From Brevibacterium aurantiacum (GTDB lineage: Bacteria > Actinomycetota > Actinomycetes > Actinomycetales > Brevibacteriaceae): a stretch of DNA of 64,000 nucleotides. How positions within the stretch are numbered: position 1 is the first letter of the stretch; each line of letters opens with the position of its first letter. The notes under the pieces were generated by a model, which worked only from the letters and a program-made list of their open reading frames with translations, had not been told where the DNA came from and made no database searches. Shown piece by piece: positions 34,528 through 43,747 of this stretch. The stretch spans positions 124,001 through 188,000 of the forward strand of contig NZ_VLTK01000001.1 of NCBI RefSeq assembly GCF_007558825.1. Reading direction: 5' to 3'. The position numbers and the translations under genes are program-made.

Positions 34528-35666
34528 CCCCGGGACACTTCCCCTGCCGCAGGCTCCTGCGACGCGTGGGCATCGCGCATCGGGGCCCTCGCGAATTCGG
34601 CCATGCCCTCGGCGAAGCCGATGCGCGGCACCCAATCCATCTCGGTCCGGATCCGCGCCGCCGAGGCGGTGATATGGCGAACATCGCCGAGGCGGTACTC
34701 GCCGGTGACGATGGGTGCGCCACCGCCCAGAGTCTCGGCCAGGGCGAGCGCCATCTCTCCAACGGTGTGGACGTCTCCGGTCGCGACGTTGAAGGCTCGC
34801 ACCGTCCCCGCTGCCTGTCCCTGAGACCAGTCGAGACCGGCGAGATTTGCGCGGGCGACGTCGCTGACGTGGATGAAGTCGCGGCGCTGCTTCCCGTCCT
34901 CGAACACTCGGGGTCTGTTGCCTGCTTTGAGGACGGAGCGGAAGATCGAAGCCACTCCGGCATAGGGGGTCCCCTGCGGCATATTGGGTCCGTACACATT
35001 GTGATAACGCAGGAGAACGGCCCGGCCTCCAGTGGCGCGGGCCCACGAGGCGGCGAGGAATTCCTGACCGAGCTTGGTCGCCGCGTAGACATTGCGGGGA
35101 TCGCACGCTCCGTCCTCGGTGATGAGATCCGGGAGCAGCCGTGTGCCGGTGCGCGGTGACATGGGATCGAAGCGTCCGGCGTCGAGGTCGGCCCGGCTGC
35201 GCAGATCGGCGGCGATCGGCCCCTTCTCGTCACGGTAAGCCCCCTCGCCGTAGATGACCATGGACGAGGCGAGGACGAGGTCCTTCACACTATGTCGTGC
35301 CATCGCTGCGAGCAGAACGGAGGTTGCCAGTTCGTTGCTCGCGACATAGTCGGGACTGTCGGAGAAGTCGACACCCAGGCCGACCTTCGCGGCCTGATGA
35401 CTGACAGCATCGACGCCCGGGAGGACACGGTCGAGGACACCGGGATCCGCGACATCGCCGTGGACGACGCGGACGTGGCGATCCGTGAACTCCGTTCCGA
35501 ATCGGGCCAGCAAACGTGGCGAGGTCAGCGCAGAAGCATGAACGTCGGAGCGGAAGTTGTCGAGGACGGAGACCTGCCAACCGGCGCGCAGTGCCGCGGC
35601 GACAACCTCGGCGCCGATGAATCCGGCCCCTCCGGTCACGAGCAGGTGCGGGGCGGTCTCATGCAT
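34524..35666 (-). CDS. NAD-dependent epimerase/dehydratase
   Basis: 380 residues. N-terminal Rossmann motif VTGGAGFIGAEVV, catalytic VYAATKLGQEF (Tyr-x-x-x-Lys), and the extended SDR layout of nucleotide-sugar epimerases. It could act on UDP-glucose or a related sugar; which one is not determinable. It starts 8 bases inside the end of the MTA phosphorylase gene and overlaps the membrane protein gene downstream, so three genes form one operon. A link to surface-sugar synthesis is inferred from the membrane protein. Confidence 0.88.
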   Translation of the reverse strand: MHETAPHLLVTGGAGFIGAEVVAAALRAGWQVSVLDNFRSDVHASALTSPRLLARFGTEFTDRHVRVVHGDVADPGVLDRVLPGVDAVSHQAAKVGLGVDFSDSPDYVASNELATSVLLAAMARHSVKDLVLASSMVIYGEGAYRDEKGPIAADLRSRADLDAGRFDPMSPRTGTRLLPDLITEDGACDPRNVYAATKLGQEFLAASWARATGGRAVLLRYHNVYGPNMPQGTPYAGVASIFRSVLKAGNRPRVFEDGKQRRDFIHVSDVARANLAGLDWSQGQAAGTVRAFNVATGDVHTVGEMALALAETLGGGAPIVTGEYRLGDVRHITASAARIRTEMDWVPRIGFAEGMAEFARAPMRDAHASQEPAAGEVSRG

Positions 35667-36525
35667 CGGAGGCCACAGTATGGGTCAGGATCGCTCGAAT
35701 GGTCTCAGCGGGCACAAGCTGCGGCGGCCTGTAGTCCGCGTCGATGGCCGCGACGATCGCGGACAGGGCGGCGATGATTCGAGGTTCGGCCGCACGCAGG
35801 CGGTCGAGGACCACGCTCGCGTCGACCGCCTCGGCGAGATTCTGCCCGGCGTCGAAGTCGGTGACGAATGAGAGGTTGACGATCCCCATGCCGAGCTCCC
35901 CCGCGAGGGCGGCCTCCGGGTACTGGGTCATGTTGACGATATCGCCGCCGGATTCGCGCAGGAGCCGCGACTCTGCCCGGGTGGAGAACCGAGGGCCTTC
36001 GATGACGGTGGTGGTCCCGGAGTCGGGGACTGCCTCGCCGAGCGCGCGCACGGCCGTTCGGGCTTTGGCAACGAGGTCTGGGGTGAAGGGATCGGAGAAC
36101 GGCAGGTGGACGACGAGGCCACCACCCGAGTAGGTCGAGGCCCGGCGAGTGGTGCGGTCGAGCATCTGATCAGGGATGACGAAACTACCGATGGGCATGT
36201 CGGGGTTGATTGAGCCCACGGCGCTCGACGATACGACGGTTCTGACTCCGAGTGAGGCCAGTGCCCACATGTTCGCGCGGTAGTTGATCTCGTGCGGGGC
36301 GAGCGCATGCCCGGCTCCGTGGCGGGAGAGGAAGGCGATGGGTGTGCCGTCGAGATCACCGAGAGTGATCGTGCCGGATGGCGGGCCGTAGGGTGTGTCG
36401 ATGCGACGATCGATGCGCTCCGATGGGGCGAGGAGCTCATAGAGCCCCGATCCGCCGATGACGGCGATGCGCGGACTTGGCTCCGCGGCCTCGGCCTCGC
36501 CGAGGCGGTCCTCCGTGGGGTTCAT
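35659..36525 (-). CDS. mtnP: S-methyl-5'-thioadenosine phosphorylase
   Basis: 288 residues from ATG 36525 (AAGGAG upstream); the frame to 36582 lacks a ribosome binding site. It keeps IAVIGGSGLYEL, SRHGAGHALAPHEINYRANMWAL, EGPRFSTRAESRLL and the NMTQYPEAALAGELGM segment. It splits MTA into adenine and methylthioribose-1-phosphate in methionine salvage; closely related purine nucleoside phosphorylase activity cannot be excluded. It is the first gene of the operon with the epimerase and the polytopic membrane protein. Confidence 0.9.
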   Translation of the reverse strand: MNPTEDRLGEAEAAEPSPRIAVIGGSGLYELLAPSERIDRRIDTPYGPPSGTITLGDLDGTPIAFLSRHGAGHALAPHEINYRANMWALASLGVRTVVSSSAVGSINPDMPIGSFVIPDQMLDRTTRRASTYSGGGLVVHLPFSDPFTPDLVAKARTAVRALGEAVPDSGTTTVIEGPRFSTRAESRLLRESGGDIVNMTQYPEAALAGELGMGIVNLSFVTDFDAGQNLAEAVDASVVLDRLRAAEPRIIAALSAIVAAIDADYRPPQLVPAETIRAILTHTVASDA

Positions 36526-36686
36526 ATGTGCTCCTTCTTCTCTCTCGTGTCCGTTCATTGTGTCGCGGCCGAGAGTGGGCACGAGGTGGGAAATGCTTAC
36601 GAGACGATGACAACCTGGCCACCGATGTCCTCGGACCGTAAGAAAATCCGAGCACGGCGCCGACGGTGCGTCCCTAGTCTCGAACC

Positions 36687-37889
36687 ATGTCCGCTCACGA
36701 TCCTCGAATTCCCGGAGATGAACAGCCGCCGGTCAACACCGACTCGGGCGGAGGCTCGCGCTTCGAGAGTGCACGGAACGCGGTGTCGTCGAAGCTTGCA
36801 CCCTCCGACCCGGTCCGCGGTCCCCGCACCGCAGTCGTCGTCGGTCGCCTGCTCGGACTCGTCTTCGCGGTCTGCTTCGTCACCGGCCTCTTCAGCCACT
36901 TCCTTCAGGATCCCCTCTCCTGGATGCGCTTGGCCACTCGTCCTGTCACGATCTATCAGATCACCCAGGGCGTGCATGTGGCAGCGGGCCTGGCATCGGT
37001 CCCCCTGCTCCTGGCGAAGCTGTGGACCGTCTTCCCACGTCTCTTCACCTGGCCGCCGATCACCTCGTGGGTTCATCTCCTCGAACGGGCTCTCATCGGG
37101 GTGCTCGTCTCTGCGAGTCTCCTCGAACTCACGATCGGCGTCATGAACATCTACCACTGGTACGGTTGGCCGTTCTCGTTCCGCTCCACCCACTATGCGC
37201 TGGCCTGGGTGATCGTCGGCACGCTGCTTGCCCATGTCTCTTTCCAACTGCCGAAGATCATCGAGCACTGGCGGGTCCGGCCCCGCACCGTCGAGCTCGA
37301 TCGCCGTCTCTTCCTCGCTTCCGTCCTCACGGCGACGGGGGCCATCGTGGCCTTCACCGCCGGGCAGTCGACGAAGGTCTTCGCAGGCATCAACCTCTTC
37401 GGTCCACGCAGGTACGGAGAAGGGCCGCAGGGACTGCCGGTCAATCGCACCGCTGAGGCGGCGGATGTGCTCACCACCGCCGTCGACCCCGAATGGAGGC
37501 TCGACGTCAGCGGACCGGGGGTGTCGCAGCGGTTCACCCGTGACGAACTGCTGGCGTTGCCGCAGACGGAGGCGGTCATTCCGATCGCCTGTGTCGAGGG
37601 CTGGTCGACCACCGCTTGGTGGAAGGGCGTGGCGCTGCATGAGGTCCTCAGCCGTACGGGAATCGACCCGAATTCGCGGATCAGAGTCTCGAGCCTGCAG
37701 ACCAGGGGCGGATATGCCACCAGCGAGATGGGCCCGGAATTCGCCTCCGACGATCTCACACTCATCGCCTTGGAGCTCAACGGCGAGGTCCTCGACCTCG
37801 ATCACGGGTACCCCGCTCGCATCATCGCGCCCGGTCGGCCCGGTGTCCTGCAGACGAAATGGATTTCGAGCATCGAGGTGATCGCATGA
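36687..37889 (+). CDS. Membrane-anchored molybdopterin oxidoreductase (sulfite-oxidase-like)
   Basis: 400 residues. Residues 48-190 hold about four helices with several histidines (H71, H97, H157, H169, H183) that could bind heme. Then DRRLFL at 205-210 followed by a hydrophobic stretch resembles a Tat motif. The Moco-binding domain covers about 240-400 with the ligand C302 in IPIACVEGWSTTAWW. Members are periplasmic oxidoreductases. A second small membrane gene overlaps its stop by 4 nt. The substrate is not known. Confidence 0.85.
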   Translation: MSAHDPRIPGDEQPPVNTDSGGGSRFESARNAVSSKLAPSDPVRGPRTAVVVGRLLGLVFAVCFVTGLFSHFLQDPLSWMRLATRPVTIYQITQGVHVAAGLASVPLLLAKLWTVFPRLFTWPPITSWVHLLERALIGVLVSASLLELTIGVMNIYHWYGWPFSFRSTHYALAWVIVGTLLAHVSFQLPKIIEHWRVRPRTVELDRRLFLASVLTATGAIVAFTAGQSTKVFAGINLFGPRRYGEGPQGLPVNRTAEAADVLTTAVDPEWRLDVSGPGVSQRFTRDELLALPQTEAVIPIACVEGWSTTAWWKGVALHEVLSRTGIDPNSRIRVSSLQTRGGYATSEMGPEFASDDLTLIALELNGEVLDLDHGYPARIIAPGRPGVLQTKWISSIEVIA

Positions 37890-38365
37890 CTGTGGCTCTG
37901 AGAACCTCTCTTGTTCTCGTCGGTATCGGCATTGCGTCCTATGGCGCCGTCCTCGTGCTCGCCCGCTTCGGTCTCGACCAGATCATCGGACTCGCCATCT
38001 GGCTGGCGGCGGCCGTCGTCCTCCACGACTTCATCCTCGTGCCCATCGTGACGCTCATCGCTCGGTTCGCCTTCGGCCAGAAGACGAGTTCTTTGGCTGG
38101 CTCAGGCTCTGCTGAGTCAGGCTCTGACTTCCGGCCGAATCCTGGTTCTCGCCGGCTCGCGATCGTCCGCGCACTGCTCGTCTCGGCGAGCCTCATCTCG
38201 GTAGTCGTCGTGCCGGAGATCGTGGCGTTGGGCCGCGGTGTTGCGAATCCGACGATTCTGCCCGGCGACTACGCCCACAATCTCCTGTGGCTGTGGGCGT
38301 TCGTCCTCGCGGCTGTCGTAGCAGTCCTTGGCATCGGCCTCATCGCCGCACGTCTCAGGCGCTGA
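37886..38365 (+). CDS. Small membrane protein partner of the molybdopterin oxidoreductase
   Basis: 159 residues from ATG 37886, 4-nt overlap with the preceding gene; a longer frame from 37859 is less likely. Four helices are visible: about 4-22, 27-50, 90-110 and 130-155. Between helix two and three is a Ser/Gly-rich loop with repeats (LAGSGSAESGSDF). It is probably a membrane partner of the oxidoreductase. No family name is certain. It converges with the methyltransferase gene and their ends overlap by 11 bases. Confidence 0.78.
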   Translation: MTVALRTSLVLVGIGIASYGAVLVLARFGLDQIIGLAIWLAAAVVLHDFILVPIVTLIARFAFGQKTSSLAGSGSAESGSDFRPNPGSRRLAIVRALLVSASLISVVVVPEIVALGRGVANPTILPGDYAHNLLWLWAFVLAAVVAVLGIGLIAARLRR

Positions 38366-39164
38366 GAGCCACGAACGTGCGCACGCCGGCAGCTTCGACG
38401 TCAGCAGCTTCGGCGTCGGCTCCTGCTTCGTTGCCACCTTCGCCATAGCCTCCCACGCTCCAGCGCGCCTCGACCTGCAACCCCACCTCGGCGGCGATCC
38501 GGGTGAGCGGACCGGCACCGATCTGAGCCCAAGGGAAGGGTTCGCTCGATCGACCGCAGCGGTCGCGCACCTCGGCGAGGAAGCAGCGTTCTTCCCCCTC
38601 CCCGGCCGAGGTCTCGACGATGACGAGCCCCTGTGGGTTGACGAGGAGGCGGGCACGGTTGAGCAGGGCACGTGGGTCGCCGCCGATGCCGATGTTCCCG
38701 TCGAGGAGCAGCGCGGTCCCCCATTTCCCTTCCAAGGGCAGGGCGTCGTTGATGTCGTGGCGCAGGACCGGCAGCCCCGAAACGTGGGCCATCGCCACGG
38801 CGGTCGCCGACACATCGATGCCCAGGGCGAAGCGCCCGGACACAATCGCGGCCCGAACCATTCGGCCGGGACCGCAGCCTAAGTCGATGACGGAACCGGC
38901 GCTGTGTTCGATGACGCTGAGGTCGGCTGCATCGGCCTCCGCGGTATAACGATCGACGTCCATGATCGTCGTCGCGGCAGAGGCTGCGCTGCACGCAGCG
39001 CCAGGGGCGCAGACTGTTGGATCCGGAATCTCGCCGGCCCTGCCTGCCGTGATTGAGGTGTCACCGACTGCACGGAGGGTCAGTGCCCCGCCGCCCAGCA
39101 GCGAGCGCTCATACGGGTGGGCTCCTCCGTGACCGAAATAGGTGGGCTGCGCCGTGAGAGTCAT
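38355..39164 (-). CDS. SAM-dependent methyltransferase
   Basis: 269 residues. SAM motif I is VIDLGCGPGRMV near residue 92; GIDVSATAVAMAHV follows, then LLLDGNIGIGGDP. A 65-residue N-terminal extension (FGHGGAHPYERSLLGGG) precedes it. The last 25 residues include an Ala/Glu/Asp repeat. It overlaps the TIGR04282 glycosyltransferase gene by 4 nt and forms a three-gene operon with it and the GT2 gene. Substrate not known. Confidence 0.82.
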   Translation of the reverse strand: MTLTAQPTYFGHGGAHPYERSLLGGGALTLRAVGDTSITAGRAGEIPDPTVCAPGAACSAASAATTIMDVDRYTAEADAADLSVIEHSAGSVIDLGCGPGRMVRAAIVSGRFALGIDVSATAVAMAHVSGLPVLRHDINDALPLEGKWGTALLLDGNIGIGGDPRALLNRARLLVNPQGLVIVETSAGEGEERCFLAEVRDRCGRSSEPFPWAQIGAGPLTRIAAEVGLQVEARWSVGGYGEGGNEAGADAEAADVEAAGVRTFVALSA

Positions 39165-39766
39165 GATGCCCTCGTTCCCAGTACCGTTCCGGGCAGCAGT
39201 CGGGCCGCGGCATCGAGGTCATCGATCGTGTCGATGTCACGCAGGCTCGGCAGGATCGCCGTCGCCAGGCCAGCGTCGATGAGCCGTGCGTACTGGATCG
39301 CCCCAGTGTCGCCACGCGACATCGGCACCCCGCGCACAACGTCACCGTCGGGTTCGCGCAGTCCCAGAGCCCAGAATCCACCGTCGACGGCGGGACCGAA
39401 CCAGGCATCACATCCCTCTGGCCAATTGCGACTCACGGTTTCGAGCACCAGGGGATCGAGATGCGGGGAATCCATTCCGATGAGGACGCTCGGTCCGCTG
39501 CAGACGTCGAACACCGCGCCAATCCGCTCATCGAGTCCGCCACGAGCCTGCTCGATGACATCCCAGCCGTCGAAGTCGCGGGGCAGTGAGTCACCGTCGA
39601 AGCAGAGGATCTTCCGCGTCCATTCGAAGGACTCGACGGCGGTGGCGGTGATGTCGATGCAGGCGGCGGCGATATCGGCGGCGGCCTCGAGGCTGAGCGG
39701 CGGGTGCAGGCGGGTCTTGACCTTTCCCGGAATGCACTCCTTCGCGAGCATGATGAGTGTCGTCAA
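39161..39766 (-). CDS. TIGR04282/DUF2064-type glycosyltransferase
   Basis: 201 residues from TTG 39766, which overlaps the GT2 stop by 4 nt; ATG six codons further in is the alternative. It opens LIMLAKECIPGKVKTRLHPP, then VLIGMDSPHLDPLVLETV and FGPAVDGGFWALGLRE, the family signature. The family name refers to arsenosugar biosynthesis, but many members lie in clusters with GT2 and methyltransferase genes, as here. Nucleotide-sugar binding is expected; product unknown. Confidence 0.87.
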   Translation of the reverse strand: MTTLIMLAKECIPGKVKTRLHPPLSLEAAADIAAACIDITATAVESFEWTRKILCFDGDSLPRDFDGWDVIEQARGGLDERIGAVFDVCSGPSVLIGMDSPHLDPLVLETVSRNWPEGCDAWFGPAVDGGFWALGLREPDGDVVRGVPMSRGDTGAIQYARLIDAGLATAILPSLRDIDTIDDLDAAARLLPGTVLGTRAS

Positions 39767-40452
39767 GAGGGGATCTCCTTGATCATTCGGGTCATATCGG
39801 CGATCGCGGTGAGCGTGCCCTTCAGCGTGCCGGTCACCTTCGAACGCCCGGTCCTCGGCCGGTAGCTCACGGGCACCTCATCGACTCGCAAACCCGCCAG
39901 GTGGGCGCGCAGCACCATTTCGAGGGGATAGCCGCTGCGGCGATCGTGCAGGTGGAGATCGAGCAGTGCCGCTCTGCGTATGGCGCGCATGGGTCCGAGA
40001 TCGTGGAGTTCCAGACCGGTGCGTACGCGGATGAGTCCGGACAGTACGCGGTTGGCGATTCTCGCGTGGACCGGCCAGGCCCGCAGATTTGTGGCGCGGC
40101 GTCGACCGAGCATGAGATCGGCCTCTCCCGCCAACACAGGTCCACTCACCCGGCCGAGCTCGGCGAGGTCGAAGGACCCGTCCGCGTCACAGATCGCAAC
40201 CACCTCGGCCGTTGCCGCCATCACCCCAGCCTGCACTGCCGCGCCGAAGCCTCGCCGGGATTCGACGATCACCTGGGCACCAGAAGCCCGGGCAACCTCG
40301 GCGGAGGAATCGGTCGATCCATTGTCGACGACAATGGCATGCACACCGGGCGGAAGGCTCCCGAGAACTCCGGGCAGGGCACGCGCTTCGTTGAGACACG
40401 GCAGAATGAGGTCGATGGGCGCCGCGGGGGTCGGCTGCGAAGATTTCGGCAT
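39763..40452 (-). CDS. Family 2 glycosyltransferase
   Basis: 229 residues. It has DLILPCLNEARALPGVL, IVVDNGSTDSSAEV and the catalytic DAD region AICDADGSFDL. The C-terminal part (LAGLRVDEVPVSYRPRTGRSKVTG) is typical of cytoplasmic GT2 domains like dolichol-phosphate mannosyltransferase. It has no C-terminal helix pair, so it is soluble or peripheral. It is the first gene of the operon. It is divergent from the response regulator. Confidence 0.9.
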   Translation of the reverse strand: MPKSSQPTPAAPIDLILPCLNEARALPGVLGSLPPGVHAIVVDNGSTDSSAEVARASGAQVIVESRRGFGAAVQAGVMAATAEVVAICDADGSFDLAELGRVSGPVLAGEADLMLGRRRATNLRAWPVHARIANRVLSGLIRVRTGLELHDLGPMRAIRRAALLDLHLHDRRSGYPLEMVLRAHLAGLRVDEVPVSYRPRTGRSKVTGTLKGTLTAIADMTRMIKEIPS

Positions 40453-40575
40453 AAGTCGAGACTAGGTATCTGGCCCCTCCACAGACGGTCGAGAAATCTT
40501 ACGAAACAGGGACAAACCGCCCCCTCGCAACGGTTTCGGTGCTCGGCCCGGGGTTCGGGTTCTTAGACTGAGGCC

Positions 40576-41295
40576 ATGACTCATGCACCTGCGAGCTCTC
40601 CCCTGCGCGACCGCAGGCTCCTCCTCGTCGAGGACGACCCGACCGTCGCCGAGGTTGCCCGCAACTATCTGCGCGCCGCCGGGTTCCTCGTCGACGAGGT
40701 CACCGATGGGTTCCAAGCCCTCGACGCCGTCGCAGAGGGGGTTCCCGACCTCGTCGTGCTCGACCGGAAGCTGCCGGGCATCGATGGGACAGAGGTGTGC
40801 CGTCGTCTGCGGACCTTCTCAGACGTTCCGGTGCTCATGCTCACCGCGCTCTCGGCCACGGAGGACCGGATCGACGGCTTCGAATCCGGGGCCGACGACT
40901 ACCTGACGAAACCGTTCTCCCCGCGAGAACTCGTCCTGCGTGTGGGGTCGATCCTCAAACGCACCGTCGACGAGGCGGCTCCAGAGGTCCCCTTCAGCCT
41001 GGGCCCGTTCCGACTCGACGTCTCCGCCCGGAAGGTGAGCCGCAACGGGGTTCCCCTCGATCTTTCGGCACGCGAATTCGATCTCCTCGCCTTCTTCCTC
41101 AAGCACCCGCACCAGGTCTTCGATCGTGAGGCCCTTCTCAAGTCCGTGTGGGGATGGGAGATCGGCGACCTGTCGACCATCACCGTGACCGTGCGGCGGT
41201 TGCGAGCGAAGATCGAAGACGACCCTTCCCAGGCGAAGCACCTGGCCACGGTGTGGGGAGCCGGCTACCGCTTCGACGTTGAGGAGGTGAGCTGA
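40576..41295 (+). CDS. OmpR-family response regulator
   Basis: 239 residues. Receiver domain with acidic D20/D21, phosphoacceptor D63 in LVVLDRKLPGIDG and K112 (LTKPFSPREL). C-terminal winged-helix from about 140, ending YRFDVEEVS. The kinase gene starts on the last base of the stop (TGATG). The pair follows the methyltransferase/glycosyltransferase operon divergently, suggesting it controls that block. Signal unknown. Confidence 0.92.
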   Translation: MTHAPASSPLRDRRLLLVEDDPTVAEVARNYLRAAGFLVDEVTDGFQALDAVAEGVPDLVVLDRKLPGIDGTEVCRRLRTFSDVPVLMLTALSATEDRIDGFESGADDYLTKPFSPRELVLRVGSILKRTVDEAAPEVPFSLGPFRLDVSARKVSRNGVPLDLSAREFDLLAFFLKHPHQVFDREALLKSVWGWEIGDLSTITVTVRRLRAKIEDDPSQAKHLATVWGAGYRFDVEEVS

Positions 41296-42446
41296 TGCTC
41301 CTGCCGCTTCCGGAGATGTCCATCATCTTTCTTGTCGCGATCGGCTGTTCTGTGGTCATCGGTGCACTCGGCGTCGTTGCACTGTGGCTGTTCCGACGTC
41401 GATCGCTGAGAGTTCGACTCGTCATCATTGTGGCGACGACGCTGTCGTCCGTACTCGCCGGCATGATCGCTATCTCCGCGGCCATGTATCTGTCTGAACA
41501 CGACCTCTACGTGTTCTTCACCGTCGCCTTCGCCTCCTTCCTGTCGACGATGGTCGTGACGTGGGTGCTCGGCCGGCTCATCGCCCGGGAGTACCGCGAC
41601 CTCAAGACCCTGACGGCCGAAGTCGGTGAGGGACGTCGCCTCGGTGCCAGCCATGACCCCAAGGACGTCTCCGAGACCGCTCAGGTGAAGGCCGAACTCA
41701 TCTCCACGAGCCAGAAGCTCGCCGATGCCCGAGATGAGGTGGCGGCCCTCGACCGGTCGCGCAGAGAACTCATCGCGTGGATCGCACATGACCTGCGGAC
41801 TCCGATGGCGGGGCTCAAGGCCATGGCCGAGGCGCTCGAAGACGGAATGGTCGACGATCCCACCAGGTACCACGAGAAGATCAAGCTGCAGGTGGATCGG
41901 CTCTCACACATGGTCGACGATCTGTTCGCCCTGTCGCGAATACAGTCGGGCAACCTCGAGCTCGACAGCATCGAGATCAGCCTCTACGACCTGGTCTCAG
42001 ACACTGTGGCCGATCTGCGTCCGATCGCCGAGTCCAAGGGAATCTCGGTGGAGGCGCTGGGCCTCCAGGACGTCGTGGTGACCGGTGATCCCAGGGAGCT
42101 GACCCGCGTGGTCGAAAACCTGTTGATGAATGCCCTGCAGCACTCTCCCAAGAATGCCGAGGTCGTGCTGGAAACGAGTCGGAACGGTCAGCAGCAGGCC
42201 GTGCTCACGGTCAGCGACGCCGGCGGAGGTGTCCCGAACGCGGCCCTGACCGAAATCTTCGTCACCGGTTGGCGCGGCACCCCTTCACGAACTCCGGAAG
42301 ACGAGGTGCTCACCGCGGGTGCAGGCCTGGGACTGGCCATCGTGCGCGGAATCGTCGAGGCCCATGCCGGCACTGTCGGAGTCAGCAACACACCGGCAGG
42401 AGCGCGCTTCGAGGTGCGACTCCCCGCAGCAGCACCCATGCACTAG
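41295..42446 (+). CDS. Membrane sensor histidine kinase
   Basis: 383 residues. Three helices at about 8-33, 41-65 and 73-95, with a very short extracytoplasmic part, then a HAMP-like linker and H165 in WIAHDLRTPMAGLKAMAE. N box NLLMNALQHSP, G1 DAGGGVPNA and GAGLGLAIVRGIVEAH follow. Because little protein lies outside the membrane, it may sense a signal inside the membrane. It partners the response regulator that overlaps it by one base. Confidence 0.9.
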   Translation: MLLPLPEMSIIFLVAIGCSVVIGALGVVALWLFRRRSLRVRLVIIVATTLSSVLAGMIAISAAMYLSEHDLYVFFTVAFASFLSTMVVTWVLGRLIAREYRDLKTLTAEVGEGRRLGASHDPKDVSETAQVKAELISTSQKLADARDEVAALDRSRRELIAWIAHDLRTPMAGLKAMAEALEDGMVDDPTRYHEKIKLQVDRLSHMVDDLFALSRIQSGNLELDSIEISLYDLVSDTVADLRPIAESKGISVEALGLQDVVVTGDPRELTRVVENLLMNALQHSPKNAEVVLETSRNGQQQAVLTVSDAGGGVPNAALTEIFVTGWRGTPSRTPEDEVLTAGAGLGLAIVRGIVEAHAGTVGVSNTPAGARFEVRLPAAAPMH

Positions 42447-42492
42447 GCGCCGGCGCACGTTCCTGCGCTCGGTCGTCAACTAGACTTGGCAG

Positions 42493-43722
42493 GTGCTCAA
42501 ACCCATCCTGTGGCCGGTCCTCGCACCGTCCCTCCTCTTCGCCGTCGGTGTGGGCGCGATGCTTCCGGTTCTGGTTCTCGGCGCGCTTGATCTGGGCTCG
42601 AGTTCCTCCTTCGCCGCCGCCATCGTCGGCATCATGGGGGCAGTGTCCCTTGTCGCGACTGTGCCGGCAGGGATCCTCATCGACCGCCTCGGCGACTTCC
42701 GGGCGATGCTCGTCGCCACGATGACCGCGGTCGTCGTTCTCGGGGGGATCGTCGCGGCCTTCCTCTGGGACTCGCCGGCCTCGCTCGTTCTCTACACGGT
42801 GGCGCTCATGCTCTTCGCTCCGGTCTCCGATGTGTGGAGCCTGGCCCGGCAGGCTGTGGTCGCCGAGGTGATGCCGGCGAAGGATCTGGCCAAGGCGATG
42901 ACGGCGCTGGGCGGAACTCAGCGGGTGGGCAACCTGATCGGCCCCATCGCCGGCGCCGGCCTCATGTTCGCCTTCCCGCTGTGGTCGGTGTTCGTCTTCG
43001 CCGGTACCGCGGCCGTCGCCGCCATCGTCGTCATGGCCCTGCCCATCGCCCACATCCCCGGCTACTCGGACCGCGGGAACTCCGGTGCTGGTATATCCGA
43101 TTCAGGTCAGGCACTGAAGGCACCAGAACCTCCCCGTCCTCGCCTCGATGTGAGGTGGAAGGCTGTGGTCCTCGTGGGGATCTCGGTCGCTGCGCTGACG
43201 GTGGCTCGGTCGGCTCAGCCCGTGGTGATTCAGCTGTGGGGCGTCGAGATCGGGATGCACGAATCGTCGATCTCGCTGCTCATCGCCTTCGGCGCCGCCC
43301 TCGAACTCGGCTTCATGTTCCTCGGCGCCTATATCAAGGACCACCTCGGGCGGACGACGACGTTGGTGGTCTGTCTGACGATCTTCGGGTCCGGCTTCAT
43401 CGTCATGGTGCTGCGTCCGGATCTGACCGGCATGATCGCGGCCGCAGCAGTCATGGCCTTCGGCAACGGGCTGGGTGCGGGTGTGAACATGACCATCGGT
43501 GCCGATCTGTCGCCGGCGATCGGACGCGCCCGTTTCCTAGGCATCTGGGCGATCTTCTCCAACGGCGGCAAACTGGCCGGACCGACCCTCATCTCACTGG
43601 TCATCACGGTCGCCTCACTGCGCTTCGGCATCCTGTTCCCGGGACTCTTCGCCATCGTAGGCGCTGTGTGGGCGATCATCTGGTCCCAGCAGATCCGCCT
43701 GCCCAGTCGACGCCGCCGCTGA
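42493..43722 (+). CDS. MFS transporter
   Basis: 409 residues from GTG 42493, about 12 helices with a cytoplasmic loop after helix six (PIAHIPGYSDRGNSGAGISDSG). The family motif between helices two and three is GILIDRLGDFRAML. Substrate not determined; many of these are drug or sugar exporters. It follows the kinase gene by 46 nt and is convergent with the DUF4352 lipoprotein gene. Confidence 0.88.
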   Translation: MLKPILWPVLAPSLLFAVGVGAMLPVLVLGALDLGSSSSFAAAIVGIMGAVSLVATVPAGILIDRLGDFRAMLVATMTAVVVLGGIVAAFLWDSPASLVLYTVALMLFAPVSDVWSLARQAVVAEVMPAKDLAKAMTALGGTQRVGNLIGPIAGAGLMFAFPLWSVFVFAGTAAVAAIVVMALPIAHIPGYSDRGNSGAGISDSGQALKAPEPPRPRLDVRWKAVVLVGISVAALTVARSAQPVVIQLWGVEIGMHESSISLLIAFGAALELGFMFLGAYIKDHLGRTTTLVVCLTIFGSGFIVMVLRPDLTGMIAAAAVMAFGNGLGAGVNMTIGADLSPAIGRARFLGIWAIFSNGGKLAGPTLISLVITVASLRFGILFPGLFAIVGAVWAIIWSQQIRLPSRRRR

Positions 43723-43747
43723 AAACTGTCCTCTCGGCCCTGACAGC

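Noticed and set aside
34527..35106. N-terminal extension of the polytopic membrane protein
   Set aside because: This part of the frame overlaps the epimerase gene and has no hydrophobic segments; the GTG at 34527 with a 4-nt overlap is the natural start.
36597..37805. 402-codon minus-strand frame opposite the molybdopterin oxidoreductase
   Set aside because: The real gene is on the plus strand with a Moco Cys motif; this frame is highly charged and has no known fold.
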